Shown here: piece by piece, positions 44,441 to 55,163 of the stretch | Layout of the letters: each line of letters opens with the position of its first letter | Position numbering within the stretch: the first letter of the stretch is position 1 | Source of the DNA: Synechococcales cyanobacterium C42_A2020_086 | Lineage (GTDB): Bacteria; Cyanobacteriota; Cyanobacteriia; Elainellales; Elainellaceae | Length of the DNA stretch: 64,000 nucleotides | Assembly: GCA_015272325.1 (NCBI GenBank) | Contig: JACYLU010000002.1 | Span: forward strand, 1 to 64,000 | Direction of reading: 5' to 3' | Position numbers and translations under genes: made by a program | Notes under the pieces: generated by a model | Told to the model about the DNA's origin: nothing | What the model saw: the letters and a program-made list of their open reading frames with translations, nothing else | Databases searched by the model: none

Positions 44441-44808
44441 GCCAATTGAACTCCTGCGTCCACAGGCGGCTGACGATGCGGATACGCGGTTCAGGACAGC
44501 CCGACCTCTACCCATACCAACAACGCGGCGGCGTAGGGTCATCCCCCTCGTGCCCCTCTAGAGTTCCCCAAGAATCGGAGTCTGCTATCGAAGCGGCTAC
44601 TTAACTCTCCAGGGAATTCTTAGTGAATCTGGACAGATGTCCCAATGGCGCGGATCAATTCGCTTCTATTAGCTTCTATTGTTTTCTGTCTTTTCCTGCT
44701 CCGTCGTTGTGTGTCCTCCAAGCTTTTGCTGAACCGGATTACGCCTAAAAACCACTGCTAAAAAAACCATTGCTAGAATAGACGCGCTGCTCTCTTCATG
44801 ATGCCCCC
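44441..44808. other. Divergent intergenic region between multi-GAF gene and pyrD
   Basis: 368 bases. AACCACTGCTAAAAAA / AACCATTGCTAG is a short direct repeat near 44750-44776. No promoter boxes were convincing. Confidence 0.4.
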
Positions 44809-45960
44809 TTGGACATTTATCGGTCTGCTATTCGCCCGCTGTTGTTCTCTGGACTCAAGGTTGATCCAGAATTTGCTCATCGTCAAAGTCTAGATTTGCT
44901 AAACTGGCTGTCTGAAGATCAAAAGATTAGCCCTTGGCTGCGGCAGCAGATTCATCGGTCGTGCTGTTTCTCCCATCCAGCGTTATCTCAATTGCTCTGG
45001 GATTTGCCCTTTTCCAATCCGTTGGGCTTGGCTGCCGGTTTTGATAAAGACGGTGTGGCATTGGGGGTTTGGTCCGATCTAGGCTTTGGTTTCACCGAGG
45101 TGGGTACGGTGACGCTGCATCCTCAGCCTGGCAACCCCGCACCGCGACTGTTTAGGCTAGTTCCCGATCAGGCCGTGCTCAACCGCATGGGGTTTAATAA
45201 CCAGGGGGCAGCAGCTCTAGCCGCGCGGCTTAAAGCCCAACGAGCTTCCTCACCTGGGGCAGTCGCGGGTTCAGCTTTCCCGATCCCAATAGGGGTCAAC
45301 CTGGGTAAGTCGAAGCTGACGCCTCTAGACGAGGCCGCCGCTGACTATCTAGGCAGCTTTCGCCTGCTTAAGGAATGGGGAGACTTTTTTGTGATCAATG
45401 TCTCTTCGCCTAATACCCCTGGACTGCGCTCCTTGCAAGCCTCTGAACAGCTCGCGCCTATCCTAGAGACCCTGCAGCAAGAAAACGCAGCCCGGAAACC
45501 CCTGCTGATCAAGATTGCTCCTGATCTGGAATGGGATGAGATTGCAGCAATTCTGGAGCTAGCCACAACCTACCATCTGGCTGGTATCATCGCCACCAAT
45601 ACAACTATTCGTCGCGATCAACTCAAGACTCAACGGATTACTGCCACCGGAAACTTGGTCAGCGAGGAAGCGGGCGGCATCAGCGGCGCACCGCTGCGAC
45701 AGCGTTCCACCGAAGTCGTTCGGTTCATCTATCGTCAGACCCACGGCCGTCTGCCCATTATTGGCGTAGGGGGCATTTTTACCCCAGAGGATGCCTGGGA
45801 AAAGATTACCGCCGGAGCCAGCTTGCTGCAGGTCTACACCGGCTGGATCTACGAAGGTCCCTGGATGGTGCGACGAATTTTGCAGGGCTTGGTGCAGCGG
45901 TTGGAGTCTCGCGGGCTAACCACGATTGCGCAGGCCGTTGGGCTAGACCACACTGCATAA
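44809..45960 (+). CDS. pyrD: Quinone-dependent dihydroorotate dehydrogenase (class 2)
   Basis: 383 residues. The TTG at 44809 gives [20 protein letters not shown], the expected amphipathic N-terminus; the ATGs at 44798 and 44801 are in another frame. The FMN enzyme oxidises dihydroorotate and reduces quinone in pyrimidine synthesis. Class 2 signs: the catalytic Ser in [27 protein letters not shown] and [19 protein letters not shown]. The DUF3531 gene follows 19 bases later. Confidence 0.96.
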   Translation: MDIYRSAIRPLLFSGLKVDPEFAHRQSLDLLNWLSEDQKISPWLRQQIHRSCCFSHPALSQLLWDLPFSNPLGLAAGFDKDGVALGVWSDLGFGFTEVGTVTLHPQPGNPAPRLFRLVPDQAVLNRMGFNNQGAAALAARLKAQRASSPGAVAGSAFPIPIGVNLGKSKLTPLDEAAADYLGSFRLLKEWGDFFVINVSSPNTPGLRSLQASEQLAPILETLQQENAARKPLLIKIAPDLEWDEIAAILELATTYHLAGIIATNTTIRRDQLKTQRITATGNLVSEEAGGISGAPLRQRSTEVVRFIYRQTHGRLPIIGVGGIFTPEDAWEKITAGASLLQVYTGWIYEGPWMVRRILQGLVQRLESRGLTTIAQAVGLDHTA

Positions 45961-45979
45961 GCAGCACAAGGAGAAAGAC

Positions 45980-46435
45980 ATGAAAGTAGAATTTCGCGAG
46001 TGCGATTTTTTTGATCTCTGGATCTGGCTGGAATTCTCGACTCCACCCGTCGATATGGAGCGGCAATACGTCGAAGAGGTATTCAGCTCTTGGTTTCTCC
46101 TAGGCAAGCTGGGCGGCTTTAACGCTGAAAACATTCAGGTGCAAGAGACCGGGCTAGACATTAGCTATCTAGAATACGATCACGAGGCTGCCAGCAACAG
46201 TTTCATGGCATTGATGCACAATATGAGCGAGTTTGATTATCAGGGCAACTGGGCACGCTGCTGGTTTGACTTAGGCACCACCGACGCCATTGCCCTAGAT
46301 GTGCTGATCAATGCGTTAGAGCAGCTCAGCAAAGATTACGTCACGATCGAGCGGCTGATCATCGGCGGTGAAAACGCAGACTGGAAGATTCCGCGAAGTA
46401 AACGTGCTAGCGCGACAGAAAACGGTAGTCAGTAA
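45980..46435 (+). CDS. DUF3531-family protein
   Basis: 151 residues from ATG 45980, with AAGGAGAAAG upstream as ribosome site. It reads MKVEFRECDFFDLWIWLEF, VEEVFSSWFLLGKLGGFN and WARCWFDLGTTDAIALDVLI, a conserved family shared by cyanobacteria and plastids without known function. Co-transcribed with pyrD by spacing. Confidence 0.88.
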   Translation: MKVEFRECDFFDLWIWLEFSTPPVDMERQYVEEVFSSWFLLGKLGGFNAENIQVQETGLDISYLEYDHEAASNSFMALMHNMSEFDYQGNWARCWFDLGTTDAIALDVLINALEQLSKDYVTIERLIIGGENADWKIPRSKRASATENGSQ

Positions 46436-46588
46436 GCTACGGTAAGCTACAACGTTGAACCCTAGCCAACCGCAACTGACGCAAAAGCACACTCCTGCTC
46501 TGTCACTTCCTGGATTGACATCCAGCGGTTTAAGACAGGCAAGCTGCCCTGAGACCACCCTCGCACCAGAACTATCTTCTAGCCTCTG

Positions 46589-46954
46589 CTAAAATTCATC
46601 GTTCGCATACGCCATCTCGCTGGCGGCGTCGTTATCTCGCTTAGAGCCGAGTAGGTCTAGCCGATCCACTCGAATGATCGGCCGCGAGCGATTTGCTCCA
46701 GTGTTGCGATCCTGCCAATGATCGAACTTTAAGGCGCCGCTGATGCCAATCAAGCTACCCTTGCGGACATAGTTAGCAGCCGTTTCGGCAGGTTTGCCCC
46801 ATAGCTCTAGATTGAACCAATCTGGCTCGTCGCTGTTGCGGCTCAGGCGCTTAACTGCCAGAGTGAGACTACATTTGACAGCACCCGACTCAAAATACTT
46901 GACATCTGGATCGCCCCCGACTCGTCCTACCAACGTGACAACATTCAGACTCAT
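46589..46954 (-). CDS. ssb: Single-stranded DNA-binding protein
   Basis: 121 residues with an OB-fold: MSLNVVTLVGRVGGDPDVKY, LAVKRLSRNSDEPDWFNLELWGKPAE, YVRKGSLIGISGALKFDHW. The C-terminal tip is EMAYANDEF, short and weakly acidic rather than the usual DDDIPF, and there is hardly any linker. It may be a second or minimal SSB of the cyanobacterial type. Start ATG 46954. Confidence 0.9.
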   Translation of the reverse strand: MSLNVVTLVGRVGGDPDVKYFESGAVKCSLTLAVKRLSRNSDEPDWFNLELWGKPAETAANYVRKGSLIGISGALKFDHWQDRNTGANRSRPIIRVDRLDLLGSKRDNDAASEMAYANDEF

Positions 46955-47835
46955 TACTTTATTTGCCTCCCAAACGACAGCACCACTATCACCGATAGCC
47001 AGTATCAGTAGATAGATAGAAACTTAGGCCAAAGACATAATAGTACAAGGGTACTTCATTCTCTGGATTTCTGCCATTTTATAGCGTCTTTTCCTTTCTA
47101 AACCGTTTCCTAAACTGTTCTGTATCGCCTTAGCTCCACGAGTGGATGACGCAAATAGATGACGCAACATCAAGACGCAGCATTAATGTATGGCGTAACT
47201 ATCGTGTGGTGTGAGGTCGTTTTCTCAGGTTTTTAACGCAATCCGGATCTGCCCTGCCGAGTTTTGCCCCAATTGCTACGGAGACGCAGTAGTTTGATTT
47301 TTGTACTTGCACAAGAATTTCGGCTCTGCTAGCTGCACCTCAACGGCATCAATCAAATGAGAGACTCTTAATATCCTGTTATCAAATGTCTCATTCTGGG
47401 TCTTTTCTTGCTAGCAACCGAGCAACTTCTGGTAGTTTTCGCGATCTAGAGAAAACTTTAGGACATGCTGAGGTCAGGATTGGCCAATTCAGCCTAAGAT
47501 TGGATAGGCAAATCTATACTTGTCTGAAGTCTGGCTGAATCGTATTATTAGCACCAGTGCCAAGGAACAGTGAGGCGGTGGAATGGGGCGATGTTTCATG
47601 CCAAGCCTAGAACTAAACGTTCCTCCACCAAAGGCCTGAGCCAAAGACAAGCGACTAGAGTGAACTACCAACGCCGGTTCAAAATAGGTTCAGAGTGTGT
47701 TCAGAGACGGTTCATTGTTGGGTCTAATCAGACGACTGGACTCTGTGTTGAAAACGTAATAGAATCCACCATGTAATTTGGTCGTCATGCGGTGACAAAT
47801 TAAGCGCATCTAAAATTTGGGGGCTTAGAACGTTA
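46955..47835. other. Long divergent intergenic region between ssb and mreB
   Basis: 881 bases. ATGACGCAA is directly repeated at 47146-47168; ATTGGCCAAT is a perfect palindrome at 47479-47488, with another GATTGG about 20 bases on. The frames at 47489 and 47570 show no protein character. mreB's long untranslated leader probably lies at its right end. No RNA family was recognised. Confidence 0.4.
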
Positions 47836-48882
47836 GTGGGTTTCTTCAATCGCTTCTCATTCTCACGGGACATGGGTATCGACCTAGGTACCGCCAATAC
47901 GCTGGTATATGTCTCTGGTAAAGGAATTGTGCTACAGGAACCGTCTGTAGTAGCCATCGATCAGGAAGACAAGGTACCCCTAGCTGTCGGAGAAGATGCT
48001 AAGAAAATGCTGGGGCGAACTCCAGGCAATGTTGTGGCGTTGCGTCCCCTGCGAGACGGCGTGATTGCAGACTTCGACACAGCAGAACTGATGCTGAAGC
48101 ACTTCATTCAGCGGGTTCATGAAGGTCGCTCCGGGTTGATCGCTCCTCGAATTGTGATCGGCATTCCTAGCGGTGTTACTGGAGTTGAGCGGCGAGCCGT
48201 CATGGAAGCAGCATCACAGGCAGGTGCTCGGGATGTCTATCTAATCGACGAACCTGTGGCGGCTGCGATTGGTGCAGGTCTGCCCGTGGCTGAGCCAACC
48301 GGCAACATGATTATTGACATTGGTGGGGGCACGACCGAAGTAGCCGTCCTCAGCCTGCAGGGTACCGTGCTGAGTGAATCGGTGCGGGTGGCAGGCGATG
48401 AGCTGAGCGAAGCCATCATGCAGTACATGAAGAAAGTGCACAACCTGGTGATTGGGGAACGCACGGCTGAAGAGATCAAAATCACGATTGGCTCTGCCTA
48501 TCCCATGAACGATGAGGATGAGCCGCTGATGGATGTACGGGGCTTGCACTTGCTGTCGGGGCTGCCTCGGACGGTAACGGTTAAAGGTCCGGAAATTCGC
48601 GAGGCAATGTCTGAACCGCTTTCGGTGATTATTGAGGCTGTGAAGCGAACCTTGGAGCGCACGCCGCCAGAACTGGCTGCCGACATCATCGATCGCGGCA
48701 TTATGCTGGCAGGAGGGGGTGCCCTGCTGCACGGGCTGGATACGCTCATCAGCCACGAAACCGGCATTGTAGTGCATGTCGCGGCAGATCCCCTTAGTTG
48801 CGTCGTGTTGGGAACTGGTCGTGTACTGGAAAACTTTAAACAGTTGGAGCGCGTCTTTAGCGGTCGTTCTCGTAACCTATAA
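47836..48882 (+). CDS. mreB: Rod-shape-determining actin homologue MreB
   Basis: 348 residues from GTG 47836 ([20 protein letters not shown]). Actin-fold nucleotide motifs: [28 protein letters not shown] and [12 protein letters not shown]. MreB filaments position elongating cell-wall synthesis under the membrane. It heads a typical mreBCD cluster, with mreC 255 bases downstream. TAAGTCGAGACTGG is duplicated right after the stop (48881-48908). Confidence 0.98.
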   Translation: MGFFNRFSFSRDMGIDLGTANTLVYVSGKGIVLQEPSVVAIDQEDKVPLAVGEDAKKMLGRTPGNVVALRPLRDGVIADFDTAELMLKHFIQRVHEGRSGLIAPRIVIGIPSGVTGVERRAVMEAASQAGARDVYLIDEPVAAAIGAGLPVAEPTGNMIIDIGGGTTEVAVLSLQGTVLSESVRVAGDELSEAIMQYMKKVHNLVIGERTAEEIKITIGSAYPMNDEDEPLMDVRGLHLLSGLPRTVTVKGPEIREAMSEPLSVIIEAVKRTLERTPPELAADIIDRGIMLAGGGALLHGLDTLISHETGIVVHVAADPLSCVVLGTGRVLENFKQLERVFSGRSRNL

Positions 48883-49137
48883 GTCGAGACTGGTAAGTCG
48901 AGACTGGGTTATAGAGTTTACTCAGTTCTACATTTTGCAGCGAATTGGACTCAGCTTAAACTAAGCTAGGGAAATTGCTGCGGTGGTGAAATCTGGGCTG
49001 AACTGGGAGTAGGATAGCCGTTAGAGCAGACGTCGCGAGACTTGGCGGCTCTTATCGCCATATGGTCTGGTAAACAATTGGATAGTTAGCGGTTAGTTAG
49101 TGGTTAGATAGCTAGGTAAACAGACGCATAGGACTAG

Positions 49138-49971
49138 ATGTACGCACTACGTCGTTGGTGGGATCGCAATGGGATTCGCCTCGGTTTAATTGCCCTGGCT
49201 TTGGGGAGTGCTTGGGTGGTCCGAGAAACTCAGGGGGCAGCCGTGTATGAGATATACCGTTTTCTGACTCGCCCATTTGTCGGATCTCCAGTGGAGCCTG
49301 CTGAACCTGCCCCAGACCCGCGAGTGCGAGAGCTAGAACAGCGTCTAGTAGAACTCGAAAGCCAAAATCGCCAGTTACAAGAACTATTAGGGTATGTGCA
49401 GGACCGTCCCAGCCAGGGTGTGGTTGCACCGGTGATTGGTCGCAGTGCTGATCACTGGTGGCAGCAGGTAATTTTGGGGCGAGGCAGCCACGATGGAATC
49501 CAGGTGGGTGCCATTGTGTCGGGCGATGGCGGAATCGTAGGACGAGTAACCCATGTGACTAGCAATACCAGTCGTGTGCTGCTGATTAGTGACCCCACCA
49601 GCCAAGTCGGCGTAACCATTAGCCGCTCTCGTAATATGGGCTACATTCGAGGTCAGGCGGCCAACCGGGTTATTATGGAATTCTTTGATAAGGTGCCAGA
49701 TGTGCGCCCAGGGGATGTTGTTGCTACCTCATCCTATAGTCGGCTGTTTCCGCCTGGCTTGCCGGTGGGCACGGTGGAGTCCGTGAATTTGAACAAAAGT
49801 CCGGCTCCAGAAGCGGTCATTGCTCTGTCTGCACCAATCAGCCACCTAGAATGGGTTATTGTTACGCCCAACCCGAAAGCAGATGCGGCGCTGCTGCCTA
49901 GCCAATCTGCTAATGCGGCGCTACCTCTAGATGAAGCAACAACAGACTCAGCAACAGGAGACGCTCCGTAA
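49138..49971 (+). CDS. mreC: Rod shape-determining protein MreC
   Basis: 277 residues. One N-terminal transmembrane helix (IRLGLIALALGSAWVV), a coiled coil (VRELEQRLVELESQNRQLQELL) and the periplasmic beta-domain with GRVTHVTSNTSRVLLISDP and FFDKVPDVRPGDVVATSSYS. It links MreB to the wall-synthesis complex. The TAATG junction with mreD implies coupled translation. Confidence 0.95.
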   Translation: MYALRRWWDRNGIRLGLIALALGSAWVVRETQGAAVYEIYRFLTRPFVGSPVEPAEPAPDPRVRELEQRLVELESQNRQLQELLGYVQDRPSQGVVAPVIGRSADHWWQQVILGRGSHDGIQVGAIVSGDGGIVGRVTHVTSNTSRVLLISDPTSQVGVTISRSRNMGYIRGQAANRVIMEFFDKVPDVRPGDVVATSSYSRLFPPGLPVGTVESVNLNKSPAPEAVIALSAPISHLEWVIVTPNPKADAALLPSQSANAALPLDEATTDSATGDAP

Positions 49972-50540
49972 TGTGGGATTTGGCGGACTGGCATCCTTAC
50001 ACGAGGCAAGCCTTGAACTGGGCAGTGATTGCCGGTTCAGTGCTGCTCTGTCTGTTGATTTTGCCAACTCGTCTGCCAGGTATGGAGCTACTCAACACTG
50101 GCCCTAATTGGCTGTTGATTTGGGTCGTGGCGTGGAGCGTCAAACGAACAGTATTTCAAGGGGCAATCGCTGGTTTGGCGTTGGGTTTGATTCAGGATGG
50201 CATGACGGCCCCCGATCCATCCCATGCCCTTAGTTTAGTCGTTGTGGGAGTAATGACGGCCCGGTTGCAGAAACAGCGATACATCAAAGAAGATTTTATT
50301 TCGATCGCCCTGATTGTCTTTGGGATGGCGGTTGTAGCAGAAACCATCATGGCACTGCAATTTAGCTGGCAGAGTCTCAGTGATAATTCTGCCTCACGGG
50401 AATTGGGCAGCATTTGGCTCTACCACCAGCAAGTCGCGCTGTGCTCAGCCATTCTCAGCAGTTTGTGGGCACCTGTGCTCTACTATCCCTTAAATCGCTG
50501 GTGGGAACAGCTGCAAGATATTGAACAGCCCCAACTTTAG
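49971..50540 (+). CDS. mreD: Rod shape-determining protein MreD
   Basis: 189 residues, five hydrophobic helices (SVLLCLLILPTRLPG, NWLLIWVVAWSVKRTVFQGA, LGLIQDGM). The N-terminal part, conserved in cyanobacterial MreD, and the position after mreC with a 1-base overlap identify it. It is the membrane partner of MreC. The gene converges with the HAD phosphatase gene. Confidence 0.9.
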   Translation: MWDLADWHPYTRQALNWAVIAGSVLLCLLILPTRLPGMELLNTGPNWLLIWVVAWSVKRTVFQGAIAGLALGLIQDGMTAPDPSHALSLVVVGVMTARLQKQRYIKEDFISIALIVFGMAVVAETIMALQFSWQSLSDNSASRELGSIWLYHQQVALCSAILSSLWAPVLYYPLNRWWEQLQDIEQPQL

Positions 50541-50610
50541 GATAGTTAGGACAGCACTAGAAACGAGGGCTACTGGTCGTCAAGCGGTTCCAACGCTGAA
50601 CGGCTAGTGT

Positions 50611-51387
50611 CTAGCAAGCGAGAGCAGGCTGAGAGTTCACCAAGTCATGGGCAGCCGACAACAAATCCGTCTTGATGTAGGTTGGAGCATATCTTTGCAG
50701 GTAGGATTGGCTGCGAATACCGCAGGTAAGGGCAATCGTGGGAACGCCAAGGGTTTGTCCTGCTAGAATATCTGCCTCGGTATCACCAATCATCCACGCC
50801 GCTTGGAGATGCGAACCACAGGCTGCCACTGCATCACTTAGCAACTGCGTTTTGTGATCGACGTGGTTGGCATAGGCAGCGTGACAATCACTCGCTCCCC
50901 AAACTTGACTAAACAGATTAGCAAGATTGTAGTGTTGCAGAATCTGAACTGCTTGAGCTTGACAGCGCAGTGTTACTAGCACAAGTCGAGCACCTTGCGC
51001 ATGCAGCAGCGCCAACGCCCAGCAAACGCCCGGTTGCAACCGATCGTACTGCAGCAGTACTGGCTGGTTCACAATTTCGCTGACGCGCTCCAGAAACAAA
51101 TCGATCTGGTCGCCCTGCAATCCAGACCGCATAGCAATTTCGGGATCCGGTGTGCGCTCTTGCTTCATTTGCCAGAACTGCGCTTTGCTGAGGCAGTGCA
51201 GTGGTAGATTGATTCCCTGCGTTTTATAGGTCGCTTGCACTTCAGCCAGTCCCAGTTGGTAGGTACTGTAGTATCGCTCCGACACATCGACAATGGGCCC
51301 GTCGAAATCACAGAAGATCGTCAGGGCAGCAGCTGAAGAGGTCGGACGTGGACACGATAAGGAAACTACGCCGAGCGCGGCATCCAT
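50611..51387 (-). CDS. HAD-superfamily phosphatase
   Basis: 258 residues. HAD motif I FCDFDGPIVDVSERYY, motif II LVTLRCQA and motif III/IV MIGDTEADILAGQTLGVPTIA are present, with a helical cap between. It resembles phosphoglycolate phosphatase-like enzymes, but the substrate is open. Motif I has DFDGP, as in a Pro-containing subgroup. Confidence 0.88.
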   Translation of the reverse strand: MDAALGVVSLSCPRPTSSAAALTIFCDFDGPIVDVSERYYSTYQLGLAEVQATYKTQGINLPLHCLSKAQFWQMKQERTPDPEIAMRSGLQGDQIDLFLERVSEIVNQPVLLQYDRLQPGVCWALALLHAQGARLVLVTLRCQAQAVQILQHYNLANLFSQVWGASDCHAAYANHVDHKTQLLSDAVAACGSHLQAAWMIGDTEADILAGQTLGVPTIALTCGIRSQSYLQRYAPTYIKTDLLSAAHDLVNSQPALAC

Positions 51388-51557
51388 AAAAATTTACTTA
51401 AGATTTGCAGAGTGAAATGTTTATTAACATTAACAACCAGAGCGATAAGTCGTCAACGCTCAAAAGAAAGCTCAGTATCAGAAATTTTTATGCAAAGAAT
51501 ATCGGACTCGACCCCAGAGACGAGCGCAAGGGTACTGCATACCATTTGCTGCTAAGT

Positions 51558-52001
51558 TTACCCACGCTCCAGCACCATGGTTACAGGTCCATCGTTTTCA
51601 ATCATCACCTGCATCATGGCACCAAATCGACCTGTTTCTACCTTGAGACCACTATGCCGAAGTTTGGCGACAAACTGCTCGTAGCGCTGCTCTGCCATCG
51701 CTGGAGCCGCCGCCCGGTCAAAGGAAGGACGCCGCCCCTTACGGCAGTCGCCATAGAGCGTGAATTGGCTGATGACCAACAGCTCGCCGCCAATCTCCTG
51801 CACCGAGCGGTCAAACCGGTCACCCGTCTCGCCTGGAAATAACCGCAGTTCCAGGCATTTTTTGGCCATCCAGTCCAGCTCAGCTTCGGTATCGGTTTCG
51901 GCAATGCCTACCAGCAGATTTAAGCCGCGGCCAATTGCACCCACCACCTCTCCCGCAACCGTCACTTGCGACGACCGAACTCGTTGCAGCACAACACGCA
52001 T
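51558..52001 (-). CDS. dtd: D-aminoacyl-tRNA deacylase
   Basis: 147 residues, normal Dtd length. [20 protein letters not shown], the active-site motif [17 protein letters not shown] and the Gly-cisPro motif [10 protein letters not shown] are complete. It hydrolyses D-amino acids from mischarged tRNAs. Confidence 0.96.
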   Translation of the reverse strand: MRVVLQRVRSSQVTVAGEVVGAIGRGLNLLVGIAETDTEAELDWMAKKCLELRLFPGETGDRFDRSVQEIGGELLVISQFTLYGDCRKGRRPSFDRAAAPAMAEQRYEQFVAKLRHSGLKVETGRFGAMMQVMIENDGPVTMVLERG

Positions 52002-52037
52002 AGAAGGGGAACACTAGCTGAACAGAGAGGTAACCGG

Positions 52038-53195
52038 CTACTTGCCAAAGCCCTTACCGCGATTCGTGGATGGAAGGCAGAGGCAGGCTTCGAGCTGCCG
52101 CTTCAAGGTATCGTGGTCTAGATTTTGCCCGATCAGCACCAGTTGATTTTTGGGCTGCCCTTTCCACTCCTCATCGTCGAGGGAGAAGCGTTTGCCGCTG
52201 AGGTGAAAAACATGCCGCTTAGGGCTTTCATCGAACCAGAGGATACCCTTAGCCCGAAATACCGATTCGGGAAGCAGGTTGTCTAGAAAGTGCTGGAAGC
52301 GCTTGATCGCAAAGGGGCGCTCACTCTGGAAGGAGACAGACGTGAAGCCATCCATCTCAAGATGATTTGAGTGGTGGTGATGTGCATGAGCGTGGTCATG
52401 ATCGTGCAAGCAGTGCCCATGATCGTGGTCGCAGGCGGAATGATCGGGATGATCGTGCTCATGATCGTGGTGCGTATGGTCATGATGATCGTGGTGATGC
52501 GCGTGCCCGTGGGATTCTTCGGGATTAAAATACTGGTCCGACTCGAACAAGCCAACGCTCAGGATCAGCGGCAGAGGAACCTGCGATTGCTGGGTACGCA
52601 AAATCCGCGCTCCTTCTTTGACTTCGCGGATCTTGGCTTCAAGTTCATCGGCGCGAGCCGGGGAGACGAGGTCGGTTTTGTTCAGCAGGATGATATCGCC
52701 GTAGAGGATCTGGTTATAGGCGGCTTGACTGTTAAACAGATCGAGGCTGTAGTTTTCCGCGTCGACCAGCGTCACAATCGAGTCGAGGCGGGTCATGTCG
52801 CGCAGTTCTGTGCCCAGAAAAGTTAGGGCAATCGGCAGCGGATCGGCCAATCCAGTCGTTTCTACCACAAGATAATCGATTTGATCTTGCCGCTCCAACA
52901 CGCGATAGACAGCCTCTACCAAATCGTTATTGATCGTGCAGCAAATGCAGCCGTTACTCAATTCGACCATCGTATCGTCCGAGCCTTCGACCGTCACCAG
53001 CAGATCATTGTCGATGCCGATCTCGCCAAACTCATTCACCAATACGGCGGTTTTCAGGCCCTCTTGATTAGTAAGGATGTGATTCAGAAGAGTTGTTTTG
53101 CCGCTGCCCAAGAAGCCGGTAATGATGGTGACGGGAAGCCCATGCTTGGCATCATCCATTCGGGAGGGCGAGGTGGAAGTCACTGCTGAGGTCAT
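52038..53195 (-). CDS. COG0523/CobW-type metal-chaperone GTPase with His-rich loop
   Basis: 385 residues. Walker A GFLGSGKTTLLNHIL (about 27-41), CICC motif at 83-86 (NGCICC), NKTDL for GTP, and a CobW C-terminal domain. Residues 229-278 are an extreme His/Asp-rich loop (HHHDHHDHTHHDHEHDH-like) that should bind zinc or another divalent metal. Members of this group deliver zinc to client enzymes. The divergent neighbour is cysS, a zinc enzyme. No Zur-box palindrome was found in the 366-base gap. Confidence 0.92.
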   Translation of the reverse strand: MTSAVTSTSPSRMDDAKHGLPVTIITGFLGSGKTTLLNHILTNQEGLKTAVLVNEFGEIGIDNDLLVTVEGSDDTMVELSNGCICCTINNDLVEAVYRVLERQDQIDYLVVETTGLADPLPIALTFLGTELRDMTRLDSIVTLVDAENYSLDLFNSQAAYNQILYGDIILLNKTDLVSPARADELEAKIREVKEGARILRTQQSQVPLPLILSVGLFESDQYFNPEESHGHAHHHDHHDHTHHDHEHDHPDHSACDHDHGHCLHDHDHAHAHHHHSNHLEMDGFTSVSFQSERPFAIKRFQHFLDNLLPESVFRAKGILWFDESPKRHVFHLSGKRFSLDDEEWKGQPKNQLVLIGQNLDHDTLKRQLEACLCLPSTNRGKGFGK

Positions 53196-53561
53196 AGTCC
53201 GCTACTTAACGCTGCAAAATATCGTACTGTAGAGGAACAGCGGCAGAGTTGCTCTGAAATAGGCGAATTTACCGCTGTAGGTTCTTCCTAATTATTGCGT
53301 ATCTGCTTCTGGGTTGCGCGTTCGTTGCTTGAGGACCCGTTGACGAGAACCCATCGACAAAACCCTATTGACAAAGCGCCCAAAGCCGCCATGCTGATGC
53401 ACTCCACTCGCTTCATTTGCTCTAGACAAGGGCATGCTGCTCAATGGCAGCGATGTCGCTGAGATATTCTGGAAAAGACCAACACCCGGTCGCTTCCTTT
53501 CCAGCTTTATGTTTTGAGCGTTGATGTGCAGGCAGATTTCTAGTTTTGAGCGCCATAGGCT
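53196..53561. other. Divergent gap between the COG0523 GTPase and cysS
   Basis: 366 bases. No clear metal-regulator box or promoter was recognised; the minus-strand frame that covers 53292-54197 is a shadow of cysS. Confidence 0.5.
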
Positions 53562-55046
53562 ATGACACTGACTTTCTATAACACGCTGACTCGTCGTAAA
53601 CAGCCCTTTGAACCCTTGGAACCCGGTAAGGTGGCGATGTACTGCTGCGGCGTGACAGTGTACGACTACTGCCACTTGGGTCATGCTCGCTCCTACATTG
53701 TCTGGGACACGGTGCGGCGCTATTTGATGTGGCTCGGCTATCAGGTGCGCTACATCCAGAACTTTACCGATATCGACGATAAGATTCTCAACCGAGCCAA
53801 CGCTGAAGGCAGCACGATGACCGAAGTTGCCGAGCGCAACATTGCCGCATACTTTGAAGACATGCGCCGCCTCAACGTTCTGGATGCGGTCGAATATCCC
53901 CGCGCCACCGAGCACATCGACGAGATCCAGCAGATCATCAAAACGCTGATTGAACTCGACTATGCCTATCCAGCAGGCGGCGATGTTTATTACCGAGTGC
54001 AGCGATTTCCTTCTTACGGCAAGCTTTCCGGGCGACAGCTCGACCAAATGCAGGCAGGAGCTAGTGGACGGGTTGATGCCAGCGATCCAGAGAGCAGCCG
54101 CAAGCAGCATCCCTTTGACTTTGCCCTCTGGAAAGCCGCCAAACCCGGCGAACCAGCGTGGGAGTCTCCTTGGGGTCCAGGACGCCCCGGCTGGCACATC
54201 GAATGCTCGGCCATGATTCGGGCGCGGCTAGGAGACACAATTGATATCCATACGGGCGGCGGCGATCTGGTGTTTCCGCATCACGAGAATGAGATCGCCC
54301 AATCGGAAGCGGCAACCCGCAAACCCCTAGCCAACTACTGGCTGCACAACGGCATGGTTAACGTAGGTGGCGAGAAGATGTCCAAATCGCTGGGCAACTT
54401 CACCACCATCCGGCAGCTTTTGAACGCTCCCAATGCCCCGCACCCGATGGCCCTACGACTGTTTGTGCTGCAAGCCCACTACCGCAAGCCGATCGACTTT
54501 ACGGCTGAAGCGATGGCATCGGCAGAACAGAGCTGGGAGACGCTGAAGGACGGGCTGCTGTTTGGCTATAAGTTCGGCAATGTGCTGGGCTGGACGGATA
54601 CCGCCGATGCCTCCTTTGGGCAGCCGGATTCGATGCGGATCCCTGACGAGAGCGAGGCGGTGCAGAAGTTTCGGACGGCAATGGATGACGATATCAACAC
54701 CCCAGCCGCTCTAGCCGTCCTGTTCGAGCTAGCCAAGGATCTGCGGCGAGAAGGCAACATCCTTACCCATGAAGGCAAGACGACTACCGATTCGCAGCTA
54801 CTCCGTGAGCAGTGGCAAACGCTAGTGGTGCTGGCACAGGTTCTAGGGCTGGAAACCCAACCCGAAACCGAGACGCCGATCAGTGGACTGAGCGAGGCCG
54901 AGATTGAGGCGAAAATCAACCAGCGCCGCGAGGCCAAAGCGGCTAAAAACTTTGCTGAAGCAGACCGGATTCGTGAGGAACTGAAGGGGCAGGGCGTGAT
55001 ATTGGTCGATAAGCCTGGTGGTATCACGGAATGGCATCGCGGATAG
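53562..55046 (+). CDS. cysS: Cysteinyl-tRNA synthetase
   Basis: 494 residues. Class I signatures HLGH (38-41) and KMSKS (272-276), with Cys28/Cys29 (MYCCGVTVYD) and the catalytic-zinc region GWHIECSAM. It charges tRNA-Cys. Length and order are typical. Confidence 0.97.
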   Translation: MTLTFYNTLTRRKQPFEPLEPGKVAMYCCGVTVYDYCHLGHARSYIVWDTVRRYLMWLGYQVRYIQNFTDIDDKILNRANAEGSTMTEVAERNIAAYFEDMRRLNVLDAVEYPRATEHIDEIQQIIKTLIELDYAYPAGGDVYYRVQRFPSYGKLSGRQLDQMQAGASGRVDASDPESSRKQHPFDFALWKAAKPGEPAWESPWGPGRPGWHIECSAMIRARLGDTIDIHTGGGDLVFPHHENEIAQSEAATRKPLANYWLHNGMVNVGGEKMSKSLGNFTTIRQLLNAPNAPHPMALRLFVLQAHYRKPIDFTAEAMASAEQSWETLKDGLLFGYKFGNVLGWTDTADASFGQPDSMRIPDESEAVQKFRTAMDDDINTPAALAVLFELAKDLRREGNILTHEGKTTTDSQLLREQWQTLVVLAQVLGLETQPETETPISGLSEAEIEAKINQRREAKAAKNFAEADRIREELKGQGVILVDKPGGITEWHRG

Positions 55047-55163
55047 AAGCGGTAGGGAAAGAGAAGCTGCATTACTCAATCAAAACAGGATCAAATCCGC
55101 CGTGCTGCAATGCAGGTCGGTGTCCTGACGAATAGCTCACCGCCACTTCACATCACCGCCACT

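Noticed and set aside
53196-53561. Zur box in front of the COG0523 gene
   Set aside because: No TGATAAT-type palindrome was found on reading the gap.
53292-54197. 301-codon minus-strand frame inside cysS
   Set aside because: It overlaps the well-conserved HLGH and body of cysS and has no family features.
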